Source: Methylobacterium sp. J-048 (GTDB lineage: Bacteria > Pseudomonadota > Alphaproteobacteria > Rhizobiales > Beijerinckiaceae). From it: a stretch of DNA of 64,000 bases. Positions within the stretch are counted from its first letter, which is position 1; each line of letters begins with the position of its first letter. A program made the translations under genes and the position numbers. The DNA lies in assembly GCF_022829515.1 (NCBI RefSeq), contig NZ_JAKSYL010000287.1:186001-250000 (forward strand). Direction: 5' to 3'. Shown in pieces: positions 33,486 to 42,784 of the stretch. The notes below the pieces were generated by a model. That model worked only from the letters and a program-made list of their open reading frames with translations. It did no database searches and had not been told where the DNA came from.

Positions 33486-35234
33486 TCACCGGGGCGGATG
33501 CGCGATCAGGATGCCCGCGAGGACCAAGGCGACGATCCCCAGCACCAGCGACAGCAGCCGCCAGAACAGCAGCGGGTCCCGCTCCAGCAGCGAGGCCCGG
33601 CGCGTCTCGGTGAAGGCCGGGTTGGGATGCCGGAGGTCGTGGATGAATTCCGAGAGCGCCTGGTAGCGCCGGGTGGGATCGGGATGCACGGCCTTGCGCA
33701 GCGCCCCGTCGACCCAGACCGGTAAAAGTGGCCGTGCGCCCCGGGCCGAGGCGTAGCGGAGCTTGCGCTGGGCGGACCGGGTCAGCGCCCGGGGCACCCG
33801 ATCGCCGTAGGGCAGCCGGCCCGTGAGCATCTGGTAGGCGATCACGCCCACCGCGAAGATATCGGAGCCGGCCGTGGACGGCGCACCCAGGAAGCATTCG
33901 GGGGCGGTGTACTGCACCGTCCCCAGGATCTCGGCCGCGTCGATTCGGGGATCGCCTTCGACCACGCCGGCCACCTTGGTGGCGCCGAAATCGATGACTT
34001 GCACGGTGCCGGCGGAGTCGATCAGGACGTTGTCGGGGCGCAGGTCCTGGTGGACCATTTCCTTGCGGTGGAACGCCTGGACGCCCTTGGCGAGCTGCTC
34101 GACGAGGCCGCGCACCGCCTCCAGCTCGGGCGCCGCGTGGTCGCGCATCCATTGGGTCAGGGTCTGGCCCTCGACGTAGCGCATCACCGTGTAGAGGTGG
34201 CTGCGGCGGCGGGTCTGCGGATGGGCCTTGAGCACGTGCGGGCTGTCGATCCGCCGGGCGATCCATTCCTCCAGGGCGAAGCGCTTGCGCTGGGCCGGGT
34301 CGTCGCGCAGGTCGAGCGACAGGACCTTCAGCGCGACCTGATCCTCCGTCTGCGCATCGACCGCGAGATAGACCCGGCTGCGCGGCCCGGAATGCAGGGT
34401 GCGCAGCAGCCGATAGCCATCGAAATCAGCCGGCGGGTCGAGCAGAGGCGCCGGATCGAGCCCCTCGACGCCGCCGAGGAGGTCGGCCGGCTCGCCGTCG
34501 GGCACGGACTCGATCCGCACGATTTGGACGGTCAGGTTGTCCGGGCTGCCGGCCTCGTGCGCGGCCTCCACGATCGCCCGGGCGGCGCCGACGAGGTCGT
34601 CCCCGGCTTCCGCGATCACGGCGACTATGTCCCGCGGGCGGACATGCTCGTGGATCCCATCGGTGGTCAGCACGAAGACGTCGCCGACCTCGATGCTGAC
34701 CGTGTGATAGTCGATGTCGACGTGTCCGCCCGCCCCCAGCGCCCGGCCGAGATAGGATTCCGCCGCGGAGACGATGACCCGGTGATCCTCGGTTAGCTGT
34801 TCCAGCGACCGGCCGGCGACGCGCCAGATCCGGGCGTCGCCGACATGGAAGAGATGTGCGGTGCGCGCCTTCACCACCAGCGCGCTGAAGGTGGTGACGT
34901 AGCCCTTGTCGGCATCGTGCGGATCGAGACCGCGCCGTGTCTGGGCGTAGAGCCAGGAATTCGTCGCCGCGATCACCCGCTGGGCTGAGGACTTCACCGA
35001 CCATGTGTCGGGCGTGGCGTAGTAGTCGCTGAGGAAGCTCTTGACCGCGGTCTCGCTCGCCAGGGCACCGACAGCGCTGCTGCTGATCCCGTCGGCGAGC
35101 GCCACCGCGATGCCTTTCAGGGCGAGTGCCGGCTGCGACGGCACCAGCACCCCGTGAAAATCCTGGTTGGCCTCCTTCCGACCGGCTGTGCTCGCTTGGC
35201 CGATCGAGACCGTGAGCGTGCCTGCCGCGCTCAC
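33486..35234 (-). CDS. Bifunctional PP2C-type phosphatase / Ser-Thr protein kinase with C-terminal membrane anchor
   Basis: The product is 582 residues. Residues about 1-240 are a PP2C phosphatase (VALADGISSSAVGALASE, FHVGDARIWRV, VLTTDGIHEHV). Residues about 270-530 are a eukaryotic-like kinase: the VALKVLSL lysine, catalytic loop VHQDLRPDNVLID (HQD in place of HRD), VIDFGATK in place of DFG-containing loops, and APECF. A single membrane segment (LLSLVLGIVALVLAGILIA) ends the protein, so both domains face the cytosol. Start and stop overlap comM by 4 nt. Similar fusions occur near transporters; the target here is unknown. Confidence 0.9.
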   Translation of the reverse strand: MSAAGTLTVSIGQASTAGRKEANQDFHGVLVPSQPALALKGIAVALADGISSSAVGALASETAVKSFLSDYYATPDTWSVKSSAQRVIAATNSWLYAQTRRGLDPHDADKGYVTTFSALVVKARTAHLFHVGDARIWRVAGRSLEQLTEDHRVIVSAAESYLGRALGAGGHVDIDYHTVSIEVGDVFVLTTDGIHEHVRPRDIVAVIAEAGDDLVGAARAIVEAAHEAGSPDNLTVQIVRIESVPDGEPADLLGGVEGLDPAPLLDPPADFDGYRLLRTLHSGPRSRVYLAVDAQTEDQVALKVLSLDLRDDPAQRKRFALEEWIARRIDSPHVLKAHPQTRRRSHLYTVMRYVEGQTLTQWMRDHAAPELEAVRGLVEQLAKGVQAFHRKEMVHQDLRPDNVLIDSAGTVQVIDFGATKVAGVVEGDPRIDAAEILGTVQYTAPECFLGAPSTAGSDIFAVGVIAYQMLTGRLPYGDRVPRALTRSAQRKLRYASARGARPLLPVWVDGALRKAVHPDPTRRYQALSEFIHDLRHPNPAFTETRRASLLERDPLLFWRLLSLVLGIVALVLAGILIAHPPR

Positions 35235-36769
35235 GCGGCCGCCGCCGAGGTATCGCCTCGGCCGCGATAGGACAAAGCCTCGGCAAGGTGCAGCCGGCGG
35301 ACCTGCGCCTCACCGTCGAGATCGGCCAGCGTGCGCGCCACCCGCAGGGTCCGGTGGAAGCCGCGGGCGGAAAGGCGCATGCTCTCGGCCGCCTGCCGGA
35401 TCAGGGCGGTGCCCTCGGCATCGGGGGACGCGACCTCCTCGATCAGCGTCGCCGGGCAGGTGGCGTTGGTGGTGGCGGCCGGCAGGGCGCGGGCCGCGTA
35501 GCGCGTCGTTTGGAGATTGCGGGCGGCGGCGACTCGGGCGGCGGCCTCCCGGGAGCCCTCGGAAGGCGACGGCAGGATCAGATCGGCCGCCGTGACCGCG
35601 GGGACCTCGATGCGCAGGTCGATCCGGTCGAGCATCGGCCCTGAGATCCGCGCCTGGTACTGCGCCATGCAGCGCGCGTTCGGCCCCCGGCGGCAGGCAT
35701 AGCCCGGCTCAAGCCCCTGGCCGCAGCGGCACGGGTTCATGGCCGCGACCAACTGGAACCGCGCCGGGTAGGTCACCCGGTGGTTGGCCCGGGCGATCAT
35801 GACCTCTCCGGTCTCCATCGGCTGGCGCAGGCTGTCGAGCGCCTGCGGATTGAACTCGGGCAATTCGTCGAGGAACAGCACCCCGCCATGGGCGAGCGAC
35901 ACCTCCCCAGGCCGGGCGCCGAGGCCGCCGCCGACCAACGCTGCCATCGAGGCGGAATGGTGCGGCTGCCGGAACGGCCGGCGGTTCGAGAGCGCCCCGT
36001 CCTTCAGCTCGCCGGCCACCGATTGGATCATCGAGATGTCGAGCAGTTCCCGGGGGGTGAGCGGCGGCAGGATCGAGGGCAGCCGGGCGGCCAGCATCGA
36101 CTTCCCGGAGCCGGGAGGCCCGTTCATCAAGAGGTTGTGCCCGCCGGCCGCCGCGATTTCCAGGGCGCGCTTGGCGCCCTCCTGGCCCTTGATGTCGGAG
36201 AGATCCGGCAGCGGCCCCGCCAGCCCGGCGACCGAGGGTTCCGGCCGGGCCATGACCTGGCTGCCCTTGAAGTGGTTGGCGAGCTGGATCAGCGAGCGCG
36301 GGGCGAGCACGTCGAGATCGCCCCCGGCCCAGGCCGCCTCAGAGCCGGTTGCGGCCGGACAAATCAGCCCGAGGCCGCGGGCTCCCGCCGCGATGGCCGC
36401 CGGCAGCACGCCGTTCACCGCCGTGATGCTGCCGTCCAGCGCCAACTCGCCGAGCACGCAATAGCCGGCGAGCGCATCGGCCGGGATCGCCCCGATTGCC
36501 GCCATGACGCCGAGCGCGATCGGCAGGTCGTAATGCGAGCCCTCCTTGGGCAGGTCGGCCGGGGCGAGGTTGACGGTGATCCGCTTGGCCGGCAGCGCCA
36601 GCCCGGAGGCGATCAGGGCGCCGCGCACCCGCTCGCGCGATTCCGCCACCGCCTTGTCGGGCAGGCCGACCACGTTGAACACGACGTTGCCCGGGATGAT
36701 CTGGACCTGCACGTCGACGGCCCGGGCCTCGATCCCCTCGAACGCCACGGTGGCGACGCGTGTGACCAT
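35231..36769 (-). CDS. comM: YifB/ComM family Mg-chelatase-like AAA+ ATPase
   Basis: The product is 512 residues. The N-terminal Lon-like domain (VDVQVQIIPGNVVFNVVGLPDKAVAESRERVRGAL) is followed by AAA+ Walker A GPPGSGKSMLA, Walker B VLFLDELPEF, the FRQPHHSAS segment, and a C-terminal Mg_chelatase_C domain with RGFHRTLRVARTLADL. ComM is a hexameric helicase that promotes branch migration during natural transformation. It is first in a two-gene operon with the kinase/phosphatase fusion. Confidence 0.94.
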   Translation of the reverse strand: MVTRVATVAFEGIEARAVDVQVQIIPGNVVFNVVGLPDKAVAESRERVRGALIASGLALPAKRITVNLAPADLPKEGSHYDLPIALGVMAAIGAIPADALAGYCVLGELALDGSITAVNGVLPAAIAAGARGLGLICPAATGSEAAWAGGDLDVLAPRSLIQLANHFKGSQVMARPEPSVAGLAGPLPDLSDIKGQEGAKRALEIAAAGGHNLLMNGPPGSGKSMLAARLPSILPPLTPRELLDISMIQSVAGELKDGALSNRRPFRQPHHSASMAALVGGGLGARPGEVSLAHGGVLFLDELPEFNPQALDSLRQPMETGEVMIARANHRVTYPARFQLVAAMNPCRCGQGLEPGYACRRGPNARCMAQYQARISGPMLDRIDLRIEVPAVTAADLILPSPSEGSREAAARVAAARNLQTTRYAARALPAATTNATCPATLIEEVASPDAEGTALIRQAAESMRLSARGFHRTLRVARTLADLDGEAQVRRLHLAEALSYRGRGDTSAAAA

Positions 36770-36927
36770 AGGTCGGAAGTCCTGGCCCCCTGAGGCGGGG
36801 CGCTGCCGCGAGCAACCTTAGCTGTGCGGGAAAATCGAAGCGGGCTCAAGAGGATCGCAGGTCTACCGGAACCTGGACGCCTTGTTCCTGTTCAAAGCCG
36901 GCACGCAACGAGGAAACGGAGACCGCC

Positions 36928-37188
36928 ATGCGCCTTGCCACGCCCCTTCTCGCCCTCACCCTGGCCGCCGGCCTCACCAGCGTCGCCCGCGCGGACGAGA
37001 AGCTGCCGCCCGACCAGCAGGCGAAGGTCGAGGCCGTGCTGCGCCAGGAGGGCTTCACCAAGTGGAAGGAGATCGAGCTCGACGACGGCATGATCGAGGT
37101 TGACGACGCGATCGACGCCAACGGCAAGCAGTTCGACCTGAAGCTCGATCCGAAGACCCTGGCCGTGGTGAAGCGCAAGGCCGAGTAG
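36928..37188 (+). CDS. Small secreted PepSY-like protein
   Basis: The product is 86 residues. The start is supported by GGAG 8 nt upstream. A signal peptide (LATPLLALTLAAGLTSVARAD) precedes a PepSY-like unit: VEAVLRQEGFTKWKEIELDDGMIEVDDAIDANGKQFDLKLDPKTLAVV. Small periplasmic PepSY proteins of this type are common in alphaproteobacteria, and their role is unknown. It is divergent from comM and precedes the SRP RNA. Confidence 0.8.
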   Translation: MRLATPLLALTLAAGLTSVARADEKLPPDQQAKVEAVLRQEGFTKWKEIELDDGMIEVDDAIDANGKQFDLKLDPKTLAVVKRKAE

Positions 37189-37227
37189 CCGGCGCTTGCG
37201 TTCGGCCAAGAGCCCGGCCATATAGCC

Positions 37228-37327
37228 GGCGGGGGGTTGGCGAGGGACGTTTCACTCGCCAACCGGGTCAGGTCCGGAAGGAAGCAGCCCTAACGAGACC
37301 GAGCGGGTCTTCGTCCAGCCTCCCACC
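37228..37327 (+). ncRNA. ffs: Signal recognition particle RNA (4.5S, small bacterial type)
   Basis: The conserved SRP apical core GGTCAGGTCCGGAAGGAAGC (about 37266-37285) is followed by AGCCCTAACGAG. The ends pair as a long hairpin: GGCGGGGGGTTGG (37228-37240) with CCAGCCTCCCACC (about 37315-37327). The total of about 100 nt fits the short bacterial form. The RNA binds Ffh and targets membrane proteins. The position just before dnaX is a frequent arrangement. Confidence 0.93.
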
Positions 37328-37365
37328 TTGATTTCCTGGCGCTCGGCAGCCTGATCCGACACGGC

Positions 37366-39258
37366 ATGGACGCTTCGACCGGCACGCCTGACGACGAGCC
37401 GGGCCTGCCCGGGTTCGTGAGTCCCGCCAGCGCGGCGACGCCCTACCGGGTGCTCGCGCGGAAATACCGCCCGACCAATTTCGGCGACCTGATCGGCCAG
37501 GACGCCATGGTGCGCACCCTCGCCAACGGGTTCTCAGCCAACCGCATCCCGCAGGCCTGGATGCTGACCGGCGTGCGCGGGGTCGGCAAGACCACCACCG
37601 CCCGCATCCTGGCCCGCGGCCTCAACTACGCCCGCGCCGGCGTGCCCGATACCGGGCCGACCGTGTCGATGCCGGAACTCGGCCTGCACTGCGCGGCGAT
37701 CATGGAATCCCGGCACATGGACGTGCTGGAGATGGATGCCGCCTCGCATACCGGCATCGACGACGTGCGCGCGATCATCGACGGCATCCGCTACGGGCCG
37801 GTCTCGGCGCGCTACAAGGTCTACATCGTCGATGAGGTCCACATGCTCTCCGAGAAGGCGTTCAACGCCTTCCTGAAGACGCTCGAGGAACCTCCCCCCC
37901 ACGCCAAGTTCGTGTTCGCCACCACGGAGATCCGCAAGGTCCCGGTTACGATCCTGTCGCGCTGCCAGCGCTTCGACCTGCGCCGGGTTGAGGCGCCGGT
38001 CCTGCACGCGCATCTCGCCAAGGTCTGCGCGGCGGAGAAAGTCGAGGCCGAGGACGAGGCGTTGGGCGCCATCGTGCGCGCCGCCGAAGGCTCCGTGCGC
38101 GACGCGCTCTCGCTGCTCGACCAAGCCATCGCCCACGGAGCCGGGGCGGTCACGGCGCAGAGCGTGCGCGACATGCTCGGGCTTGCCGACCGGGCGCGCA
38201 TCCTCGACCTGTTCGAGGCGGTGATGCGCGGCGCGGTGCCGGCGGCGTTCGCGGAATTGCGGGCGCAATACGATTCCGGCGCCGACCCGTCGGTGGTGCT
38301 GTCCGACCTCGCGGCCTTCACCCACCTCGTGACCCGCCTGAAGGTTGTGCCCGAGACCGCCTCCGACCCGACGCTGAGCGAGACCGAGCGGGTCCGCGGC
38401 GGCCAGTTCGCGGAACAACTCTCGATCCGTGCCCTGTCGCGGGCCTGGCAGATCCTGCTCAAGGCGATCCCCGAGGTCCAGGCCGCGCCCCGCCCGCTGG
38501 CCGCGGCCGAGATGGCGATCGTCCGCCTCGCCTACGCGGCCGACCTGCCGACCCCCGACGAGGCCCTGCGCCAGCTCAAGGCCGAGGCTGCATCGGCGCC
38601 ATCCGAGGAGGCACCGCCCGCCTCGGCCCGCCCGCCCCTGCCGTCGATCCCCGACCTGCGCGGCGGCGGCCAGACCGCCGCGGCCGTCGCGCCCCGTCCG
38701 ATGCCGGTCGCGGCCCCGATGGTGTCGGCCGCCCCGGCACCCCTGGCGATGCCAGTCTCGGCGCCGGCACCGACCGCGATGGCCGCCCCGGCGGAGCGGC
38801 CGGCGGCGGCCCCCGCCCTGCGTCTCAGCCGTTTCGAGGACGTGGTCGCGTTGGCCGACGCCAACCGCGACATCCTGCTCAAGACCGCCCTGGAGCGGGA
38901 CGTCCACCTCGTGCGCTTCGAGGAAGGGCGGATCGAGTTCCGCTTGGCCCCGGGCGGACGGGCAACCCTCGCCACCGACATCGCGGCCGCGCTCCTGCGC
39001 TGGACCGGCCAGCGCTGGGTCGTGTCCGTGTCCAGGGAAGCGGGTGCGCCGACCCTCGACGCCGCCGTGAAAGCCGCGACGGAGACCCGCCGCGAGAACG
39101 CGGCCGCCGACCCGTTCGTCCGCGAGGTGCTGACGCGCTTCCCCGGCGCCGAGATCGTGGACGTGCGCGAGACCGCCCCTCCTCCCACGGCCGAGCCGGA
39201 GAGTTCGGCGGACGGCGATACGGTCCCGGCGGACGAAGCCCCGGACGACGACTTCTGA
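37366..39258 (+). CDS. dnaX: DNA polymerase III subunits gamma and tau
   Basis: The product is 630 residues. The AAA+ clamp-loader core has YRVLARKYRPTNFGDLIGQD, Walker A GVRGVGKTTTARILA, DEVHMLSEKAFNAFLKTLEEPP and sensor 1 ATTEIRKVPVTILSRCQRFDLRR. A Pro/Ala-rich linker (about residues 405-480) joins a C-terminal tau-like domain, SRFEDVVALADANRDILLKTALERDVHLVRF. No slippery-sequence frameshift was identified. ybaB follows 83 nt downstream, the common dnaX-ybaB pairing. Confidence 0.95.
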   Translation: MDASTGTPDDEPGLPGFVSPASAATPYRVLARKYRPTNFGDLIGQDAMVRTLANGFSANRIPQAWMLTGVRGVGKTTTARILARGLNYARAGVPDTGPTVSMPELGLHCAAIMESRHMDVLEMDAASHTGIDDVRAIIDGIRYGPVSARYKVYIVDEVHMLSEKAFNAFLKTLEEPPPHAKFVFATTEIRKVPVTILSRCQRFDLRRVEAPVLHAHLAKVCAAEKVEAEDEALGAIVRAAEGSVRDALSLLDQAIAHGAGAVTAQSVRDMLGLADRARILDLFEAVMRGAVPAAFAELRAQYDSGADPSVVLSDLAAFTHLVTRLKVVPETASDPTLSETERVRGGQFAEQLSIRALSRAWQILLKAIPEVQAAPRPLAAAEMAIVRLAYAADLPTPDEALRQLKAEAASAPSEEAPPASARPPLPSIPDLRGGGQTAAAVAPRPMPVAAPMVSAAPAPLAMPVSAPAPTAMAAPAERPAAAPALRLSRFEDVVALADANRDILLKTALERDVHLVRFEEGRIEFRLAPGGRATLATDIAAALLRWTGQRWVVSVSREAGAPTLDAAVKAATETRRENAAADPFVREVLTRFPGAEIVDVRETAPPPTAEPESSADGDTVPADEAPDDDF

Positions 39259-39341
39259 GGCGCCCCCCGGTCGAGCGCACGTGGCAGCCCGGCCATGTCG
39301 TCCCCAGATAGACTCACCGATACGCGACGAGAGAAAGCTGC

Positions 39342-39665
39342 ATGCGCGACCTGATGGGCATCATGAAGCAGGCTCAGGCCATGCAGGAGAAGATGGGCTC
39401 CCTGCAGGCCGAGCTCGACGAGATCGAGGTGACCGGCGCCTCCGGGGGCGGCTCCGTGCGCGTCACAATGAGCGCCAAGGGCCAGATGAAGGGCGTCACG
39501 ATCGATCCGTCTCTGATGGTCGCCGACGAGCGCGAGATCCTCGAGGACCTGATCGTCGCCGCCTGCAACGACGCCCGCGGCAAGGCGGAGGCGACCATGC
39601 AGGAGCGCATGGCCGAGCTGACCAAGGGCCTGCCCCTGCCCCCCGGCATGAAGCTGCCGTTCTAG
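39342..39665 (+). CDS. ybaB: YbaB/EbfC family nucleoid-associated protein
   Basis: The product is 107 residues. MRDLMGIMKQAQAMQEKMGSLQAELDEIEVTGASGGG and VRVTMSAKGQMKGVTIDPSLM match the family. A C-terminal LTKGLPLPPGMKLPF is also typical. It is a small DNA-binding dimer of the nucleoid. It usually lies between dnaX and recR; here recR is 5.4 kb further on, after unrelated genes. Confidence 0.94.
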   Translation: MRDLMGIMKQAQAMQEKMGSLQAELDEIEVTGASGGGSVRVTMSAKGQMKGVTIDPSLMVADEREILEDLIVAACNDARGKAEATMQERMAELTKGLPLPPGMKLPF

Positions 39666-39813
39666 GGGCGGCCCCGGAATACGGGCGCGGAGCCACGGAT
39701 CTCCGGATCGCTCTCCTCATCCCGAGATGCCGGGTGATCGAAGATCGCTCGGCCTCGAAGGATGAGGGCGAGGATTGTAAAGGTGGGTCCAGCAATCGCG
39801 AGCCGCGTCTTCG

Positions 39814-40716
39814 TCAACGCGGCCGCCGGCTGACCAGGACGATTCCGGTGAGGATCAGCGGGATCGCGAGAGCCAAGACAGGCGGGAACGTCTCGCCGAG
39901 AAGCGCGACCGCCAGCCCCTTTCCGGTGATCGCGCCGATCCAGCCGATCTGGCTGAGCCCGACCGGGCCGCTCACTTTCTGAAGGAAGAAGAACAGGCCG
40001 TAGGTGGCGGCGATGATCGCCGCCTGAACCGGCAGCACCGCGAAGGCCCAGGTCGGGGGCACCGGGACGAGCGGCACGGCGGCCAGGATGGCGTAGGCGC
40101 CGATCATCACGGTTGCGGTCAGCACCATCACCGGCGCGAGCAGGCGGGGCGACGTATCTTCGGGCCACGCGACCGTGCGATAGATGTTGCCGGCGGCCAC
40201 GCTGACCGGCGCCGCGAGCGCGAGGCCGGCCCAGAGCCCTCCACCCTCCGCACCGGTGAGGCGCGAGGCCGCGAACAGCACTGCGCCGCCGAGCCCGAGT
40301 GCCATCCCGACCACGCCTTGAACCGAGACCCGATCCATCCCGAGGATCAGCGCCAGGCCGTAGGTCAGGAGCGGCGGGAAGGCGAGGCAAAGCGCGACGA
40401 AGCCGGCCCCGACATGCGGGATCGCCACGAAGGACAGGATGTTCGGCAAGGCGAAGCTCAGCAGTCCGGCCTGCAGCCCGTAGCGAAGGAGGGTCGAGGA
40501 CGGCTTCAGCCTCTCGCCGGCCAAGCCCGCGGAGGCCGCCAGGACCAGCCCGCCGCCCAACGCAGACCAGAACAGAAAGCTGATCGGATGCCAGCCGAGA
40601 CCGCTGGCGAGGCCGGCCATGACGGTGGTCAGCCCTAGCAGGAACCCGGTCGATAGCAGCAGACCGTAAGCCTTCGACGCGACCGGAGGCGTGATGGTTT
40701 GACCCGTTGCCCCCAT
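39814..40716 (-). CDS. EamA/DMT family transporter
   Basis: The product is 300 residues from ATG 40716; an upstream ATG at 40791 gives an Arg-rich extension. It has ten predicted membrane segments in two EamA repeats, including LSFALPNILSFVAIPHVGAGFVALCLAFPPLLTYGLAL and AIIAATYGLFFFLQKVSGPVGLSQIGWIGAITG. Such inner-membrane permeases export amino acids or other metabolites; the substrate is unknown. The divergent MarR gene and the palindrome between them suggest MarR control. Confidence 0.85.
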   Translation of the reverse strand: MGATGQTITPPVASKAYGLLLSTGFLLGLTTVMAGLASGLGWHPISFLFWSALGGGLVLAASAGLAGERLKPSSTLLRYGLQAGLLSFALPNILSFVAIPHVGAGFVALCLAFPPLLTYGLALILGMDRVSVQGVVGMALGLGGAVLFAASRLTGAEGGGLWAGLALAAPVSVAAGNIYRTVAWPEDTSPRLLAPVMVLTATVMIGAYAILAAVPLVPVPPTWAFAVLPVQAAIIAATYGLFFFLQKVSGPVGLSQIGWIGAITGKGLAVALLGETFPPVLALAIPLILTGIVLVSRRPR

Positions 40717-40793
40717 CGCGTTTCTCCACGTCCGGCAAGGAGACCGGCGCAATTGCCTGCAGGCCCCTCTGCACCTAAAATCTCGATGCAAAG

Positions 40794-40811
40794 TATCTTG
40801 ATGTCAAGATA
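40794..40811. promoter_or_regulatory. Candidate MarR operator (18-bp palindrome)
   Basis: TATCTTGA-TG-TCAAGATA is a perfect inverted repeat with 8-nt arms, 14 nt before the marR-type start and 77 nt before the transporter start. Size and symmetry fit a MarR dimer site that could repress both genes. Confidence 0.7.
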
Positions 40812-40825
40812 TCAAGGAACGTGAG

Positions 40826-41323
40826 ATGGCGCCCTTCGAGGACCGGGCTTCCCGTGCCGTCGCGCAATGGCGCCGTGAGCGGCCCGACATCGATCCGTTT
40901 CCCATGGAGGTTGTGGGCCGCCTGACCGAGTTGGCGCAGGGCATCCTGCGCGACCGGCTCCATCCGGCCTTCGCGGGCTTCGGCCTCCAGCAGGGCGAGT
41001 TCGACGTGCTCGCGACCTTGCGGCGGTCGGGCGCGCCCTACGCGCTGACCCCGACGGCGCTCTGCGACGCGACGATGATCTCATCGGGCGGGATGACCGC
41101 GCGGATCGACCGCCTGGAAAAGGCCGGCCTGATCGAGCGGCAGACGCACCCGACCGACCGGCGCGGGACCCTCGTCGCGCTGACCGACCCGGGCAAGACG
41201 CTGATCGACGCCATGCTGCCGGCCCATGTCGCGACCGAGCGCGGCATCCTGGCACCGCTCACGGATGAGGAGCAGCGCATTTTGAACGCGCTGCTGGCGA
41301 AGCTGCTCAACGGGCTTGGGTAA
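40826..41323 (+). CDS. MarR family transcriptional regulator
   Basis: The product is 165 residues with a winged-helix core: GLQQGEFDVLATLRRSGAPYALTPTALCDATMISSGGMTARIDRLEKAGLIERQTHPTDRRGTLVALTDPG. The wing motif (D)RRGTLVALT is clear. It acts as a dimeric repressor, often relieved by small phenolic ligands. It is divergent from the DMT transporter, its likely target, and faces the hydrolase gene 24 nt downstream. Confidence 0.9.
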   Translation: MAPFEDRASRAVAQWRRERPDIDPFPMEVVGRLTELAQGILRDRLHPAFAGFGLQQGEFDVLATLRRSGAPYALTPTALCDATMISSGGMTARIDRLEKAGLIERQTHPTDRRGTLVALTDPGKTLIDAMLPAHVATERGILAPLTDEEQRILNALLAKLLNGLG

Positions 41324-41347
41324 TCGGTTCGTCCGGCGCCGCTCGCT

Positions 41348-42784
41348 TCAGTGAGAGGCGGCCGCCGCTTCGGACCAGACGACCGCCCCGTCGACGGCAT
41401 AGGCATGGCAATCCGGGGGGCCGCGGTCGCCGCAGGCGGCCAGTGCAGCTGCAACCGGATCCGGATTGCCTGTCGACATCGACCAACGGCCATCCGGCGC
41501 GATGACGAAGGCGCGGGGGCGCGAGCGGGTCAAGAACTGCTTGTATGCATCACGGCCGGCGTCATTCACGTAGGGTATGGCGGTGGTATCTTCGAGTTTG
41601 GCGAACTGCGTCGGCGGCGGTGCGGGTGTCGGATGCGCCCATACGACATCGTCGTTGAAGGCATAGGGCCAACATTCGATGCCGTGCCGCTCACACGCTG
41701 CAAACCCGCCGGCCAGGGGATCAAAGCCCCCCGTGTTTAAAATCACCGCCTTGTTCGGTGCGATCAGGAACGCGCGCGGATGCGAGGAGGTGAGGAATTT
41801 TCGGTATGTCTCTCGATTTGAAGCATTCAGGAACGGAACAGACTCGACATCGTCAATTACAGAGTAATGGGTCGGCGCAGGCGGCGACATCGGTACGTAG
41901 TCCGGAAACTTTTTCTGGCTTGGCAAACCCAATCTCTCTAGAAAGCTGTCGAGAGATTGAGAATATATGAAAACACCATACGGATCACTCAGAAGATGAT
42001 GGGAGTCGGATTTATAAGGTCCAAACGCGATCATCTCGGCTTTTCCGCCTTGCTCGACGTATCCGCGATGCATGGCTTGCCAGAGGGGCTTCGGAAAGAC
42101 CTGATCGTTGTCGCCATACAGCCAGAGCGACGGGACGCGACTGATGGCAGCGATCCGGCGGGTGCTTTGGACGAGTGCCTCGTTGTCGTTTGAACAGGCG
42201 GAGGAATGGATACCGCCATAGAAATTGACAATCGCCACCACCCGCGCGTCTTGGAGCGTGCCGACAGCGAGGGAATTCCACCCCCCGATACTCGAGCCCC
42301 CTACGACGACACGCCGAGAATCGATCTCGGGCCGCGTCCCGATTTGATTGAGGACCGCCTGGATATCGGCGGCACTGTTGCGCCCCATGTCATCGAGACG
42401 GCACCCTGTTGCCTGGATCGAACCGCCAGAGTGGCCGAACCCACGCATCACCGGCAGCGCGACAGCGTAACCTCGCGAGAGGAAGTAGTACACGCCCATA
42501 TTTCGATCGATATTCGTCTCGTCGACGAGAGCACGTTTGTCTTTGCTGCCGTCTCTCCGATTGCTGCCGTGATTCCAGATCACGAGCGGGAATGGGCCGG
42601 GCCCCGGAGGCAGGACCAGACCGACCTTGAGCCGGACAGGACGCAGCGGATCGCCGGCCAGATCAAGTATCATCCGCTTAGCCGGCGGCGGCAGGCCGCC
42701 ATTTTCGGAATGATTTCCAGTGTCTGCCTGCGCAGATAGCGAACAGATCAAAATCGCAATCAGATAAACAATGCGGCTCAGCAA
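41348..42784 (-). CDS. Secreted alpha/beta hydrolase with two C-terminal tandem repeats
   Basis: The product is 478 residues. A signal peptide (IVYLIAILICSLSAQAD) is followed by a dienelactone-hydrolase/S9-like domain with nucleophile GGSSIGGWNS, WLYGDNDQVFP (acid) and a late SDSHHLLS (His). After about residue 300 come two related units of about 78 residues: HYSVIDDVESVPFLN...RAFLIAPNKAV...DDVVW and QFAKLEDTTAIPYVN...RAFVIAPDGRW...GAVVW. The repeats have no recognised family here. Parts of the gene and its upstream region are less GC-rich than the surroundings, a possible sign of transfer. The substrate is unknown. Confidence 0.75.
   Translation of the reverse strand: MLSRIVYLIAILICSLSAQADTGNHSENGGLPPPAKRMILDLAGDPLRPVRLKVGLVLPPGPGPFPLVIWNHGSNRRDGSKDKRALVDETNIDRNMGVYYFLSRGYAVALPVMRGFGHSGGSIQATGCRLDDMGRNSAADIQAVLNQIGTRPEIDSRRVVVGGSSIGGWNSLAVGTLQDARVVAIVNFYGGIHSSACSNDNEALVQSTRRIAAISRVPSLWLYGDNDQVFPKPLWQAMHRGYVEQGGKAEMIAFGPYKSDSHHLLSDPYGVFIYSQSLDSFLERLGLPSQKKFPDYVPMSPPAPTHYSVIDDVESVPFLNASNRETYRKFLTSSHPRAFLIAPNKAVILNTGGFDPLAGGFAACERHGIECWPYAFNDDVVWAHPTPAPPPTQFAKLEDTTAIPYVNDAGRDAYKQFLTRSRPRAFVIAPDGRWSMSTGNPDPVAAALAACGDRGPPDCHAYAVDGAVVWSEAAAASH

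Noticed and set aside
37196..37226. TTGCGT/TATAGC as the SRP RNA promoter
   Set aside because: The spacer is 19 nt and the -10 would end only 2 nt before the mature 5' end, so it was not called.
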